This document shows, in pieces, positions 23,399 to 33,328 of a DNA stretch of 64,000 nt (positions are counted from its first letter, which is position 1; each line of letters begins with the position of its first letter). The stretch lies in the NCBI GenBank assembly GCA_030581615.1, contig JAKTTT010000044.1, positions 122,592-186,591 on the forward strand, read 5' to 3'. The position numbers and the translations under genes are program-made. The notes under the pieces are model-generated. The model saw nothing but the letters and a program-made list of their open reading frames with translations. It was not told the origin of the DNA and did not search any database. The stretch comes from Alloascoidea africana. Its lineage: Eukaryota > Ascomycota > Alloascoideomycetes > Alloascoideales > Alloascoideaceae.

Positions 23399-25612
23399 AT
23401 GAGAAAGCCGATCGACAAACCACACTGTGTGAACAACAAGCAAAGCATAGAGCGGAAAAAGTGCAATTCTGCTGCTGACTCTTCCCTAGAGCCAAGCTTT
23501 CCTTCAAACTTGAAACTAAAAGAGAATAATTCTTCTGTTTCTGCTTGGATGCGTGATGTATCCAAGGGACTCCAAACCGTGCCTGGGCATTCTTCGAAGA
23601 ACAATAGCTCGTTTTGCAAGGCCAGCAACAGTGCCAAACCTCCTTCAAAATCACATAATTGCTTGTATAGAAGCGAATCACTAAGCTCGATGACCCTTTC
23701 AAAGTCTTGGGTGGATTCTAAGAATTGCAAGAGGATAAAAAAGTCGTCACTGAAACCCACAGAGGCTGGGAAAACAAAAGTAAACTTTGGAGACAATGGT
23801 ATCCCACCAGCAAGCCGTTCAAATCCAGGCACATGCTCATCTTTTCATTTATCAAAGTTTAAAGAGGAGGAGCATGATATGGATTACGAGCATGGAATTC
23901 TAATACCTTCAGATGTCACTCTAAATCTTCAAAACGAAATTGACAAAACTCACAGAGTACTTCCAAAATATGAAAGCCACGAAAGAAGTTTTAATGAACA
24001 TCATTCGAGAGTTTCCAGCGATCCTGCGTGTTCTAATGTATCTATATTATCAAATATCTCATCTTCTAAAAGTGATTCAGATGATTTGCTACATGGGATT
24101 GTTCTTCCCAACGAGCCGGTAGACTTTAAAGCCATCCTCACTCGGAAGTTAGAAAGACAGAAAAGCTTGGAAGCGAAAGATATGTTTCAATCCCTTTGGC
24201 CAATTTCTCGCGCTAGTACTCCAGAGGAAACTCAAACAATTTCGAAAAGCAAAAAATCTCATCAGGCAAACAATTCGCATCCCACTGATTGCAGTTTCAG
24301 TAACAGTAGTCTAGAAACAGAATTACCACGAGAAAGAACTAAGATTCCTGTGAAATGGTCTTCAACTGGGTTTATTGAGTCGCCAATGAAAATCAATCCA
24401 CGCACTGGCACCCGTTCTCTTTTTATCAGTTCGTTGAAGCAAAAATTGAAACCATCACGACTTCCTCGCCCTGTGAAATCATTGAGCAATATAGTATTCG
24501 TTGATAGTATCTCAGAGGATTGCTTTTATCCCACCCCATTGGAAATGAATGCAAATGATGCTTATCATAATGATAGAGTTGTATTCAAATCTGAAAGCTT
24601 CAGACGGCCGTGGAGACAAAAATTTTATGAAATGGCCACAACATCTCGCACGAGCATTCTAAAAGGCAAGCAATCTACGAGAAATCTGAACGGAAAAATA
24701 ATTTCTATACATTCCCATTCCCCAAGAATATCTGCTCAAAAATTAAATACAGAAAAAGACGAGATCTTTAATCAGTTGGCATCTTCAACTTCAAATACCC
24801 GAACGGTAAGCTTCTATGAAGACTCGGAATCAAGAGCCTTAGGAAAGCGCCATAGGTTTACCGGATCATCTCATTCCCATGATCAAAGTAAGGCATTTTT
24901 CTCTAGAAAATTGAGGTTTTCCAATAGAGATGGAACACCCACTGGGAGCGCTTGTATAAAGGGAAAAAGGAAAGATAGTTCTAATCCAATACACAAGGCA
25001 TGTTCCTCTGTAAAAACTTCGCATGCCATGATTCATGATTCACAATTAGCGAGACAGTCTCACTTAAAGAAACATGTATCTACACCTGTACTGAATTCAA
25101 GTTCTGTCGATGAAAGAAGTAGACAGAGACTTAAAAAAATGAACTTAAGGCCTCACCTTAGTGTTCACGGAGGCATATCATCAGATTTAAAAAGAAGGAA
25201 ACAGCTCGACCAGAAGCTCGATTGTGATGGCTTACCAAATCTCGGTAGAGGGAAATCAGTTACGAAAGGAATTTATTTTGCTGATCCTCTCTGTCATGAG
25301 GTTTTTCCGGTTTCAAGCCATTCACATTCAACTGGCAAAGTGGATGTCAAACGATCAAGGCAAAGTGTAGCAAAACCAAACTTGAACCATTCATGGAATA
25401 ACCGTTGTGGAACTTCAGATGGCCACTGGGAGTTTCCTAACCTGAATGAATTTGAATTAGATAGTAATCTAATCTACGGGATGAAGGCTGAAGAGTTCAG
25501 ATGGAAAATGCAGGTACAAAATTGGTTCCAATCTGACGCTCAGGGCATCAATAATGATAGAAGGCATTTGTTGGAACTAAGAGATTTGGTTATTAGTGCA
25601 GCAAGCGCTTAG
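23399..25612 (+). CDS. Disordered Ser/Lys-rich protein of unknown function
   Basis: A single open frame of 737 residues, first ATG at 23399. I recognise no domain. It is rich in Ser, Lys, Asn and His, with basic patches (KRIKKSSLK, GKRKDSS, LKRRKQLDQK) that could be nuclear signals. Better-ordered islands are EHGILIPSDVTLNLQNEID, HGIVLPNEPVDFKAILTRKL and the C-terminus FRWKMQVQNWFQ...LLELRDLVISA. The repeated GI[LV][LI]P core in the first two islands may mark a short binding motif. The length of the uninterrupted frame argues for a real gene. It may be a fast-evolving scaffold or nuclear protein; I cannot assign a role. Confidence 0.65.
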   Translation: MRKPIDKPHCVNNKQSIERKKCNSAADSSLEPSFPSNLKLKENNSSVSAWMRDVSKGLQTVPGHSSKNNSSFCKASNSAKPPSKSHNCLYRSESLSSMTLSKSWVDSKNCKRIKKSSLKPTEAGKTKVNFGDNGIPPASRSNPGTCSSFHLSKFKEEEHDMDYEHGILIPSDVTLNLQNEIDKTHRVLPKYESHERSFNEHHSRVSSDPACSNVSILSNISSSKSDSDDLLHGIVLPNEPVDFKAILTRKLERQKSLEAKDMFQSLWPISRASTPEETQTISKSKKSHQANNSHPTDCSFSNSSLETELPRERTKIPVKWSSTGFIESPMKINPRTGTRSLFISSLKQKLKPSRLPRPVKSLSNIVFVDSISEDCFYPTPLEMNANDAYHNDRVVFKSESFRRPWRQKFYEMATTSRTSILKGKQSTRNLNGKIISIHSHSPRISAQKLNTEKDEIFNQLASSTSNTRTVSFYEDSESRALGKRHRFTGSSHSHDQSKAFFSRKLRFSNRDGTPTGSACIKGKRKDSSNPIHKACSSVKTSHAMIHDSQLARQSHLKKHVSTPVLNSSSVDERSRQRLKKMNLRPHLSVHGGISSDLKRRKQLDQKLDCDGLPNLGRGKSVTKGIYFADPLCHEVFPVSSHSHSTGKVDVKRSRQSVAKPNLNHSWNNRCGTSDGHWEFPNLNEFELDSNLIYGMKAEEFRWKMQVQNWFQSDAQGINNDRRHLLELRDLVISAASA

Positions 25613-25877
25613 GAAATTTTAGAAACGGTGTTGTCGTGTACTGTTAGATTATTTTATGGGTACTCAAATGCATTTTGGATTACCAGGGTAGTGACCTCCA
25701 AGTTTCCTTCAGTCTTGTAAGAAAGTTCTAAAGCTTAAATAGTTTTAAAGCTTAAATTTCAAACAAAGCTGGGATGCCGTGCTTGAAACAGACCAGTGCT
25801 GATATTTACTGACGCATCTTCAGGAATCTTTTTCAGTCAAAGAACTTTCGCAAGAATATACATCTCATACATCAAGA

Positions 25878-26285
25878 ATGGTTAGAGCAGTTAAACGGCA
25901 AGCAAAATCCAAGGGAAAATCGAATGCTCTAGGCTTGAAAAACAAAAAGCTATTGAAAGCAGGTACCTCTTCATCTTCTGCGGTCGCTAAAGGAAGTCAG
26001 AAGATACTAGGCAGTGGAAACAACAATAATAGTAGGAGAGGAAAACACACCAACAAGCAAACAAGACATAAAAATGAGCGTTTATGTGAGAAGCTTAACA
26101 TGGCTTTTAGTAACGGGGATGGTTCACTGTTCTCTGAAATGAGCGAAAAGAATCATTCAAAGGAAAAAGAGCTCAAGGTACAGAAGGATGAAAGCAGACA
26201 TTTGAAAGAAAACGAAGAGGTTAAGAGGAGCCTTAATGATGATTTACTAAAGCAAATGCAAATCATTGACGATATGACTCTATAA
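25878..26285 (+). CDS. Small lysine-rich protein
   Basis: 135 residues, strongly basic in the first 75 (VRAVKRQAKSKGKSNALG, RRGKHTNKQTRHKNERL), followed by a charged helical segment with LFSEMSEKNHSKEKELK and a C-terminal LNDDLLKQMQIIDDM. The layout resembles small nucleolar ribosome-assembly factors of the Alb1 type, but only in composition and length. No upstream ATG in frame was found. It starts 265 bp after the orphan gene on the same strand. The function is not assigned. Confidence 0.55.
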   Translation: MVRAVKRQAKSKGKSNALGLKNKKLLKAGTSSSSAVAKGSQKILGSGNNNNSRRGKHTNKQTRHKNERLCEKLNMAFSNGDGSLFSEMSEKNHSKEKELKVQKDESRHLKENEEVKRSLNDDLLKQMQIIDDMTL

Positions 26286-26666
26286 CTACATCGATTATAA
26301 AAAATGAAGGGAAAGGGATCAATATATGTGTCCACAAATCCGTGGAAAAGAAGTTGGCAAGAGTATTAACAACTGTGACTTATTTCTCAAAGGACTAGCA
26401 ACAGCAAGTTTTCTTGTTCTCATTTTTCACTAGTAAGCTCAGTCAAGATATAAGAGCCCAAGGGTACTATCCACTTGGGCTAGTTTGGTTCATTAGTGAA
26501 GGAAAACGATTCTTAATTGCTTAGTTTGCTCTGCTTTGAACGGGTTGGCACATCGGTTTCAATTCATTAAACAACAAGCATTGTATAAGTAAAGCACTTT
26601 TATGTAAACGAGTCAATTCACAACAAGAAAAGCTCCTGGTGTATCGAAAGAGAAAGAAAATGTCTC
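26286..26666. other. Intergenic region between convergent small genes
   Basis: 381 bp of A/T-rich sequence with no gene seen. It holds the 3' ends of the small lysine-rich protein and the small membrane protein. Confidence 0.35.
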
Positions 26667-26867
26667 CTATGAATTTCCAGGGACATCATTCATCTTGTCA
26701 GTAGCAATTCTAAAGCATTCTGGCCAAACCAAAAACCCGAACATGAGTGCGCCCCAGACTCCAACAGTGGGGAGAATTCGCTGTCCCTCCAACATGATTC
26801 TTGAGTTGAATTTTGGCAATGTTCTCGTCTTTGAGAGGTGAAGGGTTCGGATAGCCGTGGGATGCAT
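26667..26867 (-). CDS. Small single-pass membrane protein, possibly mitochondrial
   Basis: 66 residues from an ATG at 26867. The first 30 residues are basic without acids (MHPTAIRTLHLSKTRTLPKF), like a mitochondrial targeting segment, followed by one hydrophobic helix ILPTVGVWGALMFGFLVWP and a short polar tail. Size and shape suit a small inner-membrane subunit of a respiratory complex, but I could not match it to a known one. An upstream exon is possible. The ORF is short, so it may be spurious. Confidence 0.4.
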   Translation of the reverse strand: MHPTAIRTLHLSKTRTLPKFNSRIMLEGQRILPTVGVWGALMFGFLVWPECFRIATDKMNDVPGNS

Positions 26868-27367
26868 TTGAAAGTCTTTTGTTTTTCTGTTTAACCTTTG
26901 GTCTGATTCATGTTCCGATCAAACAGCTTTATATATCGTTTCTGGAGACTTCAAGTAAACAAAAATTTGAAACGAGAACAAGGAGCCATCCAGCTGATTG
27001 TATGACTACGAAATTGGGCTTTCTTTCCCCACTTTCTACTGTTCAGTCTTCTTTTGAGAAGTATGCAAGATCGACACCTTTGACCCCACACCAATTGCGG
27101 ATTACAAGTAAACGGCCCTGAAAAATCAACAGTACTAATAATTATGGCGTGTTAATTTCTGTTCGTAAGCTTCTCTAGAAACAATTCTTTGGAATTCGGA
27201 GTAGACCAATGAGAAATGTTCATTTGTAATGTCTGATGGTGATAATACTGCGGGAATTACTATTACTGTATAGTAAATGCTATAAATTTCATAGTCAAAC
27301 AACGACAATCACAAAAAAAGAACCAAAATTTTTCTGTTCGTAATATAAGGGAACAGTAATGCCTCAA
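26868..27367. other. Intergenic region
   Basis: 500 bp between two minus-strand genes. A plus-strand ORF at 26879-27121 has no coding features. The promoter of the small membrane protein must lie here. Confidence 0.35.
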
Positions 27368-27812
27368 CTAAGCTCGGACTGATCGAACACCTGCGTTGCT
27401 TCGAAATATAGCATCACCCTCAGCATATCCTCTTCCAAGACCAAATCCTACGCCTATCCACACAGGCCAGGCTCGTCTTTTGAAAAGAAGAGCAGAAGCG
27501 ACGACGCCAAAACCAAACCCTAGACCTGTTTTCACCAGTGTGTTTGATAGTACCACATCCCACTACCAAATCAAATAAATTGAGTATGAGTTAGTTGTAA
27601 GCATACTTTGACAAGGTACAAATTGTTTTATTACATCTTGTGCTTGTTTTTCATCAACTTTAAAGTACGTTCAGAGCCAACCTGAAAACAGTGACTGTGA
27701 ATAGTGCCAGAGACTTATCAACTTGACATACCTTTTCATTTAGAAGAGCCTGAGAAGGTGAGGATTTTTCAACGGGCACAGCTTGCTGTTCAACTGCTGG
27801 AAGAGCTGACAT
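27368..27812 (-). CDS. MIC10: MICOS complex subunit Mic10
   Basis: Two exons on the minus strand, 27812-27732 and 27562-27368, give 91 residues. The 169-nt intron has a GTATGT donor, CTAAC and a TAG acceptor, and splicing produces [15 protein letters not shown], matching the conserved start of the Mic10 core. The protein bends the mitochondrial inner membrane at cristae junctions. Seen in sequence: two transmembrane segments, each with the family glycine motif (GLGFGFGVV and [10 protein letters not shown]), joined by the basic turn FKRRAWPVW, and a C-terminal [11 protein letters not shown] very like the yeast protein. The intron contains a pseudo-acceptor after CAGTCACTGTTTTCAG that would lead to an early stop. 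Confidence 0.93.
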
Positions 27813-28959
27813 TATGAAATTCTATGCTCGCACTGATAGGAATGACGTGAAAAAGTTAATAAGAAGAGTTGAATAAGTTGGAAGATACTTGGAAATAGAA
27901 CCGATCATCGGAAGAAAATGAAAGAGCATCCTTCAATGTCACGCGTTTCTCTTCTCTGCAATCATAAAGAATCATACCAATAATAAGAAGGAGGGAGAAT
28001 AAGTCTGTTTGTGTGACGGGCAAACGTAGGATTGTATGCTCAACTAAAAGAAAGATTCGCCTTTTCTCTTCAAGTTTCTCTTTCGAGTAGAATCAGATAA
28101 GTCCTGACTGGCTGAACCACCAAAATCCGGAGAGCATATCATGTGCTGTATCATGTGACACCCAACTAGGGTGTTTAAAGTATATTGATTAGTCAGTGCT
28201 GACTTTGCTTCTGCTTTTCAACTGTTTCCGAATCTCAAAGTCCGAGTTGACAACAAATAGTCCAAGGAATGACTCTCAGTAACTTTGAGCTGAAATAATA
28301 TTTCAGAAGAAAATGGCATTGTTTTTCACTCTTTTGTTCATTTACATGTTGATTTAAAAGTAAAAAAAAGTATTAGCATTCACATCAAAACTACTGTTTC
28401 TCTTTATCACGGTTATATACTGTTACGTAATGAAACTGTTAGAGAATGGCAAGCTGAAATGGCAATGCACATTCAGAGGCACAATAATCTTCCATGAGCG
28501 AGTTCTCTCAATTCCTTATAGAAACAACTGTCACACTACAGTATTTGAAACGTAGAGTTGTTGAATTCTGGCCTGTTGGATTTCAACGTAAGGAAAAGAA
28601 ACTCGACAAAAATCCTCAAAAAATTAGCAAAAAAAATAAATGCAAAAAGGCAGGCATTGATTGACTTGATGGATAATCAATAACAAACTTCGAAACTTCT
28701 GTGGCGGTATGGCAAAAAAAGACATAAATGAAAGTATGACAAGCTCAGCAAAACACGAAAGCAAAAAAAAATATAAACTAAGCATAATGTGTGGCAAGTA
28801 GATTCGAGACGGAATTTCCTTCTTGCTAATAGGAATGCTTTACCAAACGGTAAGTAGTATCAGAAAAAAAAACATTGGTGCATCACCAACAAAAACAAGC
28901 AAAGCAAAGTTATTACTCCAATCTGTTCTTATATTCTCGTTGTGAAGTTTTATCATCAT
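27813..28959. other. Intergenic region
   Basis: 1.1 kb, A-rich, between the MIC10 start and the end of the gene at 28960, both on the minus strand. No ORF with coding character and no RNA gene was recognised. The MIC10 promoter lies at the left end. Confidence 0.4.
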
Positions 28960-30375
28960 TTAGCAAACTGAGTTACTACTTCGACCTCCAAAAAGTCTCT
29001 TCAACCATGATGGAGATGAAGCCGTTTTCATCCCTCTGCTTACTCCAGTTCTTCCTTGATTGTTATATCGAATTTCAGGGCCAGGCTCCCCAAAGTTGCA
29101 AAGTGATTGTGCAACGCGAGGAGCAGCTTCGCGTTCATTTTCAATTGTTTTGTTTGGCTTCCTCAGATGGATCAAAGAAAGCAAGACGCTTCTTCTCTTT
29201 CTATGAGTTGGGGCAGAAAACTTTTCTGTAGCGTTGACTCCATTAGTCCTCTCTGCAGAGATAAGACATCTAGATTCATCTTTCATATCGGGTTTAGATG
29301 CCAAATCGGCCATATCAAGAGAGGATTGGCTGGAATTGGATTGTTCATAAAAGCTGTAAACCTCTGTTGAACTGGAAACCGATGAACATGAAAACGCTTC
29401 GGCTGAAGAGGTTGATCCACCCTCATTTTTGATCAAGCCTTTTGAATCATTGTCTAATTTCACGTTTGTTGAAGGCGAGGAGAGCTTCTTGCAGGTGGTC
29501 GTGTTACGCATAAGAGGTGGTGCATTAAGCAAATTATCAGCTGACAAACTCTGAACCTTACGATGAGATGAGAAAGATTGTTGAGAGCCTCTTTGAATAA
29601 TGTTGAGATTCTCTGAAGATCTCATGACGGAGGAAATATAAGATGACGTATTGTAATAGCTTTCGTATCTGGCTGCTCTACTTCTGGAACGCCCAGAAGA
29701 TGACAGCCCCCCTAGGCCAGCCAGAGAAAGAGAAGAACGGGAGATAGATAGCCCGCAAGTAGATTCCAATTCCTGGTCCTGCTCTTCCTCTTCTTCTGCC
29801 TCTTCGATAACCTCTTCGCAGTTTGTTGCACCTATTCTAGCTTTTGATGAGCTTGAGATAGGATTGACCCAAGCTCTTTCACAGAAAAAGTTCTCTAGCT
29901 CGGGAGCCGATTCGGAACGCTTGTGGTAGGGAGACCTTATACCAAGAGCTTCGTCAAGATCGATTTTTGCCTCTGGGACATCCCATTCAGTGTATAGTCG
30001 TCTGTTTGTTATTGTTGTTGTTGTTGTTGTTGTATCGTGGGGTGAACTGGGCGGAGTAACTTTTAATATAGACACAACAGGGATCTGTGTGAATGCATTC
30101 TCCGTATCACAAAACGAGGACATTGAGGAGCAAGCTGGAGATGCTACGCTCGAAACCATGGAGTCTGAAAGAGTCGAAGGGCTGTCCTCAATGTCAAAAC
30201 TTTTGCAGGTTGGGGTACGGACCTGGCATGTACTACTGTCGAATTCCTGTTGACCCTTGGGGGCTAGTAAAAGCGAAAGGTCGGTTGCATCAAGATCGAC
30301 GGATACTGCGGTGGAACGTTTGTGGTGGTGGCGACGGAAGCTTTGAGCAGGCTGAGGAGACACCGAGAGGGACAT
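28960..30375 (-). CDS. Disordered phosphoprotein with Cbk1-type sites
   Basis: A single exon, 471 residues, ATG at 30375. Almost entirely Ser/Thr-rich with an acidic run (EEVIEEAEEEEEQDQELE) and a poly-Thr run. It has two matches to the NDR/LATS kinase consensus H-x-[KR]-[KR]-x-[ST]: HHKRST near residues 17-22 and HRKRRS in THRKRRSVLLSL. It also has HKRSESAP, a possible 14-3-3 site after phosphorylation. No Cbk1 docking motif (YxFP) was seen. The C-terminus SPSWLKRLFGG is amphipathic and could touch membranes. Budding yeasts have several Cbk1 targets of this general appearance, but I do not recognise a specific orthologue. Confidence 0.65.
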   Translation of the reverse strand: MSLSVSPQPAQSFRRHHHKRSTAVSVDLDATDLSLLLAPKGQQEFDSSTCQVRTPTCKSFDIEDSPSTLSDSMVSSVASPACSSMSSFCDTENAFTQIPVVSILKVTPPSSPHDTTTTTTTITNRRLYTEWDVPEAKIDLDEALGIRSPYHKRSESAPELENFFCERAWVNPISSSSKARIGATNCEEVIEEAEEEEEQDQELESTCGLSISRSSLSLAGLGGLSSSGRSRSRAARYESYYNTSSYISSVMRSSENLNIIQRGSQQSFSSHRKVQSLSADNLLNAPPLMRNTTTCKKLSSPSTNVKLDNDSKGLIKNEGGSTSSAEAFSCSSVSSSTEVYSFYEQSNSSQSSLDMADLASKPDMKDESRCLISAERTNGVNATEKFSAPTHRKRRSVLLSLIHLRKPNKTIENEREAAPRVAQSLCNFGEPGPEIRYNNQGRTGVSRGMKTASSPSWLKRLFGGRSSNSVC

Positions 30376-31843
30376 TTGAATTTGAATGAAAAGGGCGTTG
30401 GCGGTTGTTCAAGTGTTAAAAGAGTGTGTTGTAGGAGTAGTGGCAAGAGCGCACTGGGAAGAAACAAAAACAAGGTTGAAATAAAAAAGAGGGGGAAGAA
30501 ATGGAAATGTAAGGAGCGACAAAGAATGAATATGAAGACGATGATTATGATGACACACCCCAATAGTAAAAAGTTGGATGTTGGACGGGAGGGAAGAGAA
30601 GGTGGTGGAGGTGGGAGAAGAGAAGAGAAGAGAAGGTGGTGGAGGTGGGAGAAGAGAAGAGAAGAGAAGGAAAAGGAGGAAGAAAAGGAGTTTTAAAAGC
30701 GAAAAAAAGCAATTAAATTTGGAGCAGGGGTCCGATGCACAGATGCGTCTGGTGTTAACAGATCTGTCCCGATCGGTCCGGCTGCATTCGGCTTTTCCCC
30801 TTTCGGGCTCTAATGACAAGCACGAAGACAAATGTCAGACTGTTCTGAAACCTGTCCGAGCGACCCAAACAGTGTCTTTTCCTTCATCTGTCTGGTTTTG
30901 CTTCTCTGGGTTTCCTGGGAACTATCCGCGATCTTTCGCAGAATGGACATCAATCTCGTTTGGTTCTTCTTAGGCCCTCTGCTTCCATGTCTACGCTTCT
31001 GAGCGTGCCCTTTACGTTCAACCTCAACTGATAGTTGACTGCTCGGCCGTTTGCTTCCCACGAAAGTTCGCAGAGAGTTCAATGAAACTTTTTCAACACC
31101 AATTATTATCCGAAATCGTATATATGCAATCGGCCATATAAAGTAATAATACGCACGATGCCTAATGTCGCATATGTGTTTCCGGCCCAAATAGGCAAGC
31201 GGCCTTCCCGAAGCGATAAGAATAGAACAGAGAACTTGCGATAGAACTCAATATAAGCCACAAGTTAGAATTGGACTGCGTCTAGTTTTAGTGTTTAGGG
31301 CTTGATGAGCCCGCTAAAGTGGTGCCTTAACCAATTCAAATAGAGCAAACCTTTCTAGTAAAGTGCCCAAAGGGTAGGGAACTTCCCCTTTCAGACAACA
31401 TAAAGGTATTTCCCTTCTTGATGGTCCTGAAAATTAAAAGACAAGAGGAGACTGGTCATATTTCTTCCAGCCCCCTCTAAAAAGCTTAGTGGCAGCGTCG
31501 GCCCTGTTAGCCTTTCATACACCGGATTAACCAAGTGACTGTTGAATTTACTAAATTAATCAATTGATTTAATAATAGTCTTTTGCTACGCAAATGCATT
31601 GCAAGCTGTTTTTGCGAGGTTTAATTGCAAATCGCAGTTTCTGTTTATGTTTATGATGATGCAAAAAGTCAAACCCTTGAACATTGTTAGTACTACCAGC
31701 TCTCATGGCTTATCGCAAAATATTAAGGGAAAAACGGGTAGATCCACTCCATCATCTAACTGGTTTTAAGAAACAAATTTACACTTTACACTCTATCAAA
31801 ACACATACATAACTTTAAAAAACTTGGTATATCTTGTTTGTTA
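30376..31843. other. Intergenic region with pyrimidine-rich leader
   Basis: Between the start of the disordered protein gene (minus) and the end of RNH1 (minus). Positions 30400-30710 are purine-rich on the plus strand, thus C/T-rich in the sense of the gene at 28960, with poorly coding ORFs on both strands. The rest (30710-31843) holds a 126-codon minus ORF at 30810-31190 without recognisable features, and otherwise nothing. Confidence 0.4.
30593..30660. repeat. Tandem repeat, 34-bp unit, purine-rich
   Basis: Two copies of a 34-bp G/A-rich unit (GAAGAGAAGGTGGTGGAGGT followed by GGGAGAAGAGAAGA) lie head to tail, with partial GAAGA repeats continuing to about 30690. It sits in the upstream leader of the minus-strand gene. 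Confidence 0.75.
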
Positions 31844-32965
31844 TTATTTCACTCCTTTTCGTCCACTATACTGATTCTTGTTCATATCTGCCCCCAGATT
31901 CGCAAGTCTATCAGCAGCTTCATTACCAGGAATTCCCGCATGTCCAGCAACATGGTGGATGCGAAACTCCCCTAGTCCCTTTTCCTGATAAATCTTGTTA
32001 ATCCGCTTCCACATTTCCACACACGGCCTTATCAAGTCCAGATTCAAAACAGGCGTCCCGGAGCTCGTTAAGTAACCCTTGCGCTCCCAACCCGCTGCCC
32101 AAACCGTTATGCACTGAATTGTATACTTGGAGTCTGTAGCCAGCCCGTATCGCACAGGTCCTTGGCCAGGGGTTGATCCCTCCTCTTCTGCCTGCGCTAG
32201 AATATATTCTAGGGCAATCTTGGCCGCCGTGAGCTCGGCTCGTTGGTTCGTCTGCCGTGAGCCTTCTAACGGTGCAGCGACATTTCTCTGGTCGTTAGGA
32301 CCGAAGTAGACCCCATATCCTGCGACTGCTCCACGGCTCTTGCCGTTTCCTCGACACGCTCCATCTGAATATATCAATACTTCTTGCTTCTTTTGAGGCC
32401 TTTCGTTGCTGTTTAAAGTCGATTTTGACGTAGAGGTTGAGGTTGCCGTAGTGGTAGAATTAATAGTCGTGCCTTTGTTGGTAGTAGTAGGGTCCAGACT
32501 GGCTCGTAGAATAAGAGGCTTTTCCCCAGGTGCCACAGACTTTCTTGCCGTCTGTATCGTTCTCCGCCGCCGCTGCTGCTGCTGCTGTTGAAGCTGTTTT
32601 TGTCTGACCAAAACTTTTGTTGGATTTGCAAAAGAGTCGTTGGTGGTTTCAGAGTACTTTGTCGCAATGGGCTCCTTATTCCTACCACCATTCCCATACC
32701 CGTCTGTCTTATTTGCAAAGCTTTGGGCTGCTTCGAAGCTGTTGAAAGATTTGAATACCGCCCCTTTGAACCCCTTTACTTGTTGTTGACAGTCGGGCCA
32801 TGTTTCAAATACTCCTGTTTGGCGACCTGGCATACTCAAAGTTTGTTAGTTTAGTCTCACCAGGAATTACAGACCCTTCATTCTGAGAAGCGCCCCAAGC
32901 CGTGGCGGAAAAAGCTTACCCCTTTGAACAGCATAAAATTTCGTCCTCCGCCTGGAACTGGACAT
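31844..32965 (-). CDS. RNH1: Ribonuclease H1
   Basis: Two exons on the minus strand, 32965-32920 and 32826-31844, give 342 residues (yeast: 348). It cleaves the RNA strand of RNA/DNA hybrids in nucleus and possibly mitochondria. The N-terminal hybrid-binding domain (about 8-55) reads FYAVQRGRQTGVFETW across the intron, then GFKGAVFKSFNSFEAA. A linker with polyglutamine and Thr/Ser runs (about 90-155) follows. The catalytic domain has the four acidic residues Asp170 (YSDGACRGNG), Glu213 (QRAELTA), Asp247 (ATDSKYT) and Asp321 (NEAADRLA), with His in HVAGHAG. The 93-nt intron has GTAAGC, CTAAC and CAG. An ORF starting within the intron would lose half of the hybrid-binding domain. Confidence 0.94.
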
Positions 32966-33328
32966 CTATGAAAGTGGTTCTGGTATTACTGGCCAAGACA
33001 GCCCGGGACCTAATGGTGATGGAAAGAGTGTGTGTGACTTCACATTCCATCCACTCTGCCTCACAAGTGCTTCTTCCTCCAGAGGCTGCCACATGCCTCT
33101 GGCTCCAGTCATCTTTGTCTCAAAAACACAAAGAGAAGCTACACTTGTACTTTATCGACCCTTCCAACCCCCAATTGTCCCTACTGTGTAGAAGAAGCGC
33201 TAAAACCTCGCTTGGGTCGTGTGCTGCCTTTTCCATCTGTGTGGGATCAGAATCATGTGATGAAATCTCACCTCTGTGTCTTGACGAGCTGTTCATCAAT
33301 CTTCAGCCAAGCGGTCCAAGCGTTCAAA
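32966..33328. promoter_or_regulatory. Divergent upstream region of RNH1 and the SMP-30 gene
   Basis: 363 bp separating two divergent starts. The plus-strand ORFs that cross it are shadows without features. No clear TATA box was seen. Confidence 0.35.

Noticed and set aside
27604-27690. Extra exon of MIC10 after the first TTTTCAG acceptor
   Set aside because: It runs into a TAA after 15 codons, while direct joining to TGGGATGTG gives the conserved KWDVVLSN.
30810-31190. 126-codon minus-strand ORF
   Set aside because: No recognisable domain, unusual residue mix, and no splice or promoter support; could not be confirmed as a gene.
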